The notes under the pieces: model-generated
Database searches by the model: none
Told to the model about the DNA's origin: nothing
Seen by the model: the letters and a program-made list of their open reading frames with translations, nothing else
Part shown: in pieces, positions 63,628 through 64,000 of the stretch
Layout of the letters: the number at the start of each line of letters is the position of its first letter
Numbering within the stretch: the stretch's first letter is position 1
Position numbers and translations under genes: made by a program
Source of the DNA: Polynucleobacter sp. Latsch14-2
Lineage (GTDB): Bacteria > Pseudomonadota > Gammaproteobacteria > Burkholderiales > Burkholderiaceae
Length of the DNA stretch: 64,000 nucleotides
Assembly (NCBI RefSeq): GCF_018881925.1
Contig: NZ_JACVPL010000005.1
Coordinates: 1-64,000, forward strand
Direction: 5' to 3'

Positions 63628-63664
63628 ATCGTAATTAATTCGGGATAACCCTTGTAATTACGAT
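63628..63664. other. 10-bp inverted repeat with inner hairpin downstream of the aldehyde dehydrogenase
   Basis: ATCGTAATTA (63628-63637) and TAATTACGAT (63655-63664) are perfect inverted repeats. The loop contains GGG-ATAA-CCC. No T-run follows directly, so termination is not shown. It may be a transcript-end structure or an operator for the next gene. Confidence 0.4.
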
Positions 63665-63785
63665 CTCAAACTGACATAATAGGAGGCTTTTTAAAGCATT
63701 TTGATTCATCGCCCCCCAGCTATATTTCAGCGTACCGTTTAGAAGTTATAAACACCGAAGTTTACAAAACGCGCTGCCGCCTGTC

Positions 63786-63862
63786 TGATGGTCGATGCCT
63801 TTGACCATCACACCCTCTAAAACCATGGGTGTACACACGGAGACATCCCTTCAAGGGGATGT
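63786..63862 (+). promoter_or_regulatory. Structured leader of the DEAD-box helicase gene, with hidden ribosome site
   Basis: The roughly 280-bp region before the helicase gene holds two hairpins. TGATGGTC (63786-63793) pairs with GACCATCA (63803-63810). ACATCCC (63843-63849) pairs with GGGATGT (63856-63862). The second stem includes the only ribosome-site-like run, AAGGGGA (63853-63859), 11-12 nt before the ATG. Base pairing would hide it, which suggests conditional, perhaps cold-dependent, translation. Confidence 0.45.
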
Positions 63863-63870
63863 GTAATAGC

Positions 63871-64000
63871 ATGACTTTTTCTAAAGAAACTAAACACGAG
63901 TCCGCGGACTTAAAACACACTGGAACTGAATTCCAGTCTTTTGCCTTAGCGGCACAACTTCTTCAAAACGTTGCTGAATTGGGTTATACCCAAGCCACCC
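63871..64000 (+). CDS. DEAD-box RNA helicase, N-terminus (runs off the window)
   Basis: Only 43 codons are visible. The end, FQSFALAAQLLQNVAELGYTQAT, matches the Q-motif region of DEAD-box helicases of the RhlE/SrmB group (Phe, then LL..V.E.GY..(P/A)T). This region senses adenine and precedes Walker A. The ATG at 63871 follows a long structured leader, as is common for cold-induced RNA helicases. Subfamily cannot be decided from this fragment. Confidence 0.75.
   Translation, partial: MTFSKETKHESADLKHTGTEFQSFALAAQLLQNVAELGYTQAT

Overview
The window looks like a chromosomal segment of a small-genome freshwater betaproteobacterium of the Burkholderiaceae, most like Polynucleobacter. This is inferred from gene content and protein style (K+-independent H+-pyrophosphatase beside ppa, nadE-glnB, tandem cyanophycin synthetases with their DUF1854/ABC partners, OFA transporter); no database search was possible.

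Left chromosomal part (1-32.9 kb). A clipped IS3-family end and a BrnT-type toxin/XRE antitoxin pair come first. Next are membrane and soluble pyrophosphatases (hppA, ppa), nadE-glnB, a RodZ-like HTH membrane protein, an orphan FixJ-type response regulator and ilvD. A six-gene minus-strand cluster at 9.4-14.5 kb looks like a copper acquisition system: DUF2946 protein, 58-aa membrane protein, TonB receptor, Asp-box protein, thioredoxin and PCuAC chaperone. An oxalate/formate-type MFS transporter follows, with a perfect FNR box upstream, then a 35-aa small protein and tRNA-Thr(CGU). The cyanophycin locus (DUF1854, ABC exporter-like protein, CphA2-like and CphA synthetases) is divergent around a perfect 14-bp inverted repeat. 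fbp, pepN, a TMEM165/GDT1 transporter, an Fe-S oxidoreductase with DUF3501, and ald complete this part.

Genomic island (about 32,945-59,558; 26.6 kb). An amino-acid permease gene of about 460 codons, upstream of ald, is cut in two. Its C-terminal part is at 31.9-32.9 kb and its N-terminal part at 59.5-59.9 kb, on the same strand. The joined halves restore the reading frame, and a large serine recombinase lies directly inside the right junction. The cargo is a nitrogen-assimilation package. One arm is cobA, a nitrate/cyanate-type ABC transporter, cynS and a PAS protein. The divergent arm is a second NrtA-like protein, nirB, nirD, nasA, a YbiB-like gene and an HPP-family protein, followed by two more HPP proteins, an NTF2-like protein, a nitroreductase and three envelope proteins. 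The right third is a mobile-element core: XRE regulator, small unknown genes, an iteron-like repeat field, a primase/helicase replication protein, a terminase-small-subunit-like protein and the integrase.

Right chromosomal part (59.9-64 kb). The genes are tcdA, pdxH, msrA and an aldehyde dehydrogenase. The start of a DEAD-box RNA helicase, with a structured leader that can hide its ribosome binding site, runs off the window.

Overall the island adds nitrate, nitrite and cyanate use: uptake, siroheme synthesis for NirB, reduction of nitrate to ammonium, and cyanate hydrolysis. The cost is an amino-acid permease and probably the native promoter connection of ald.
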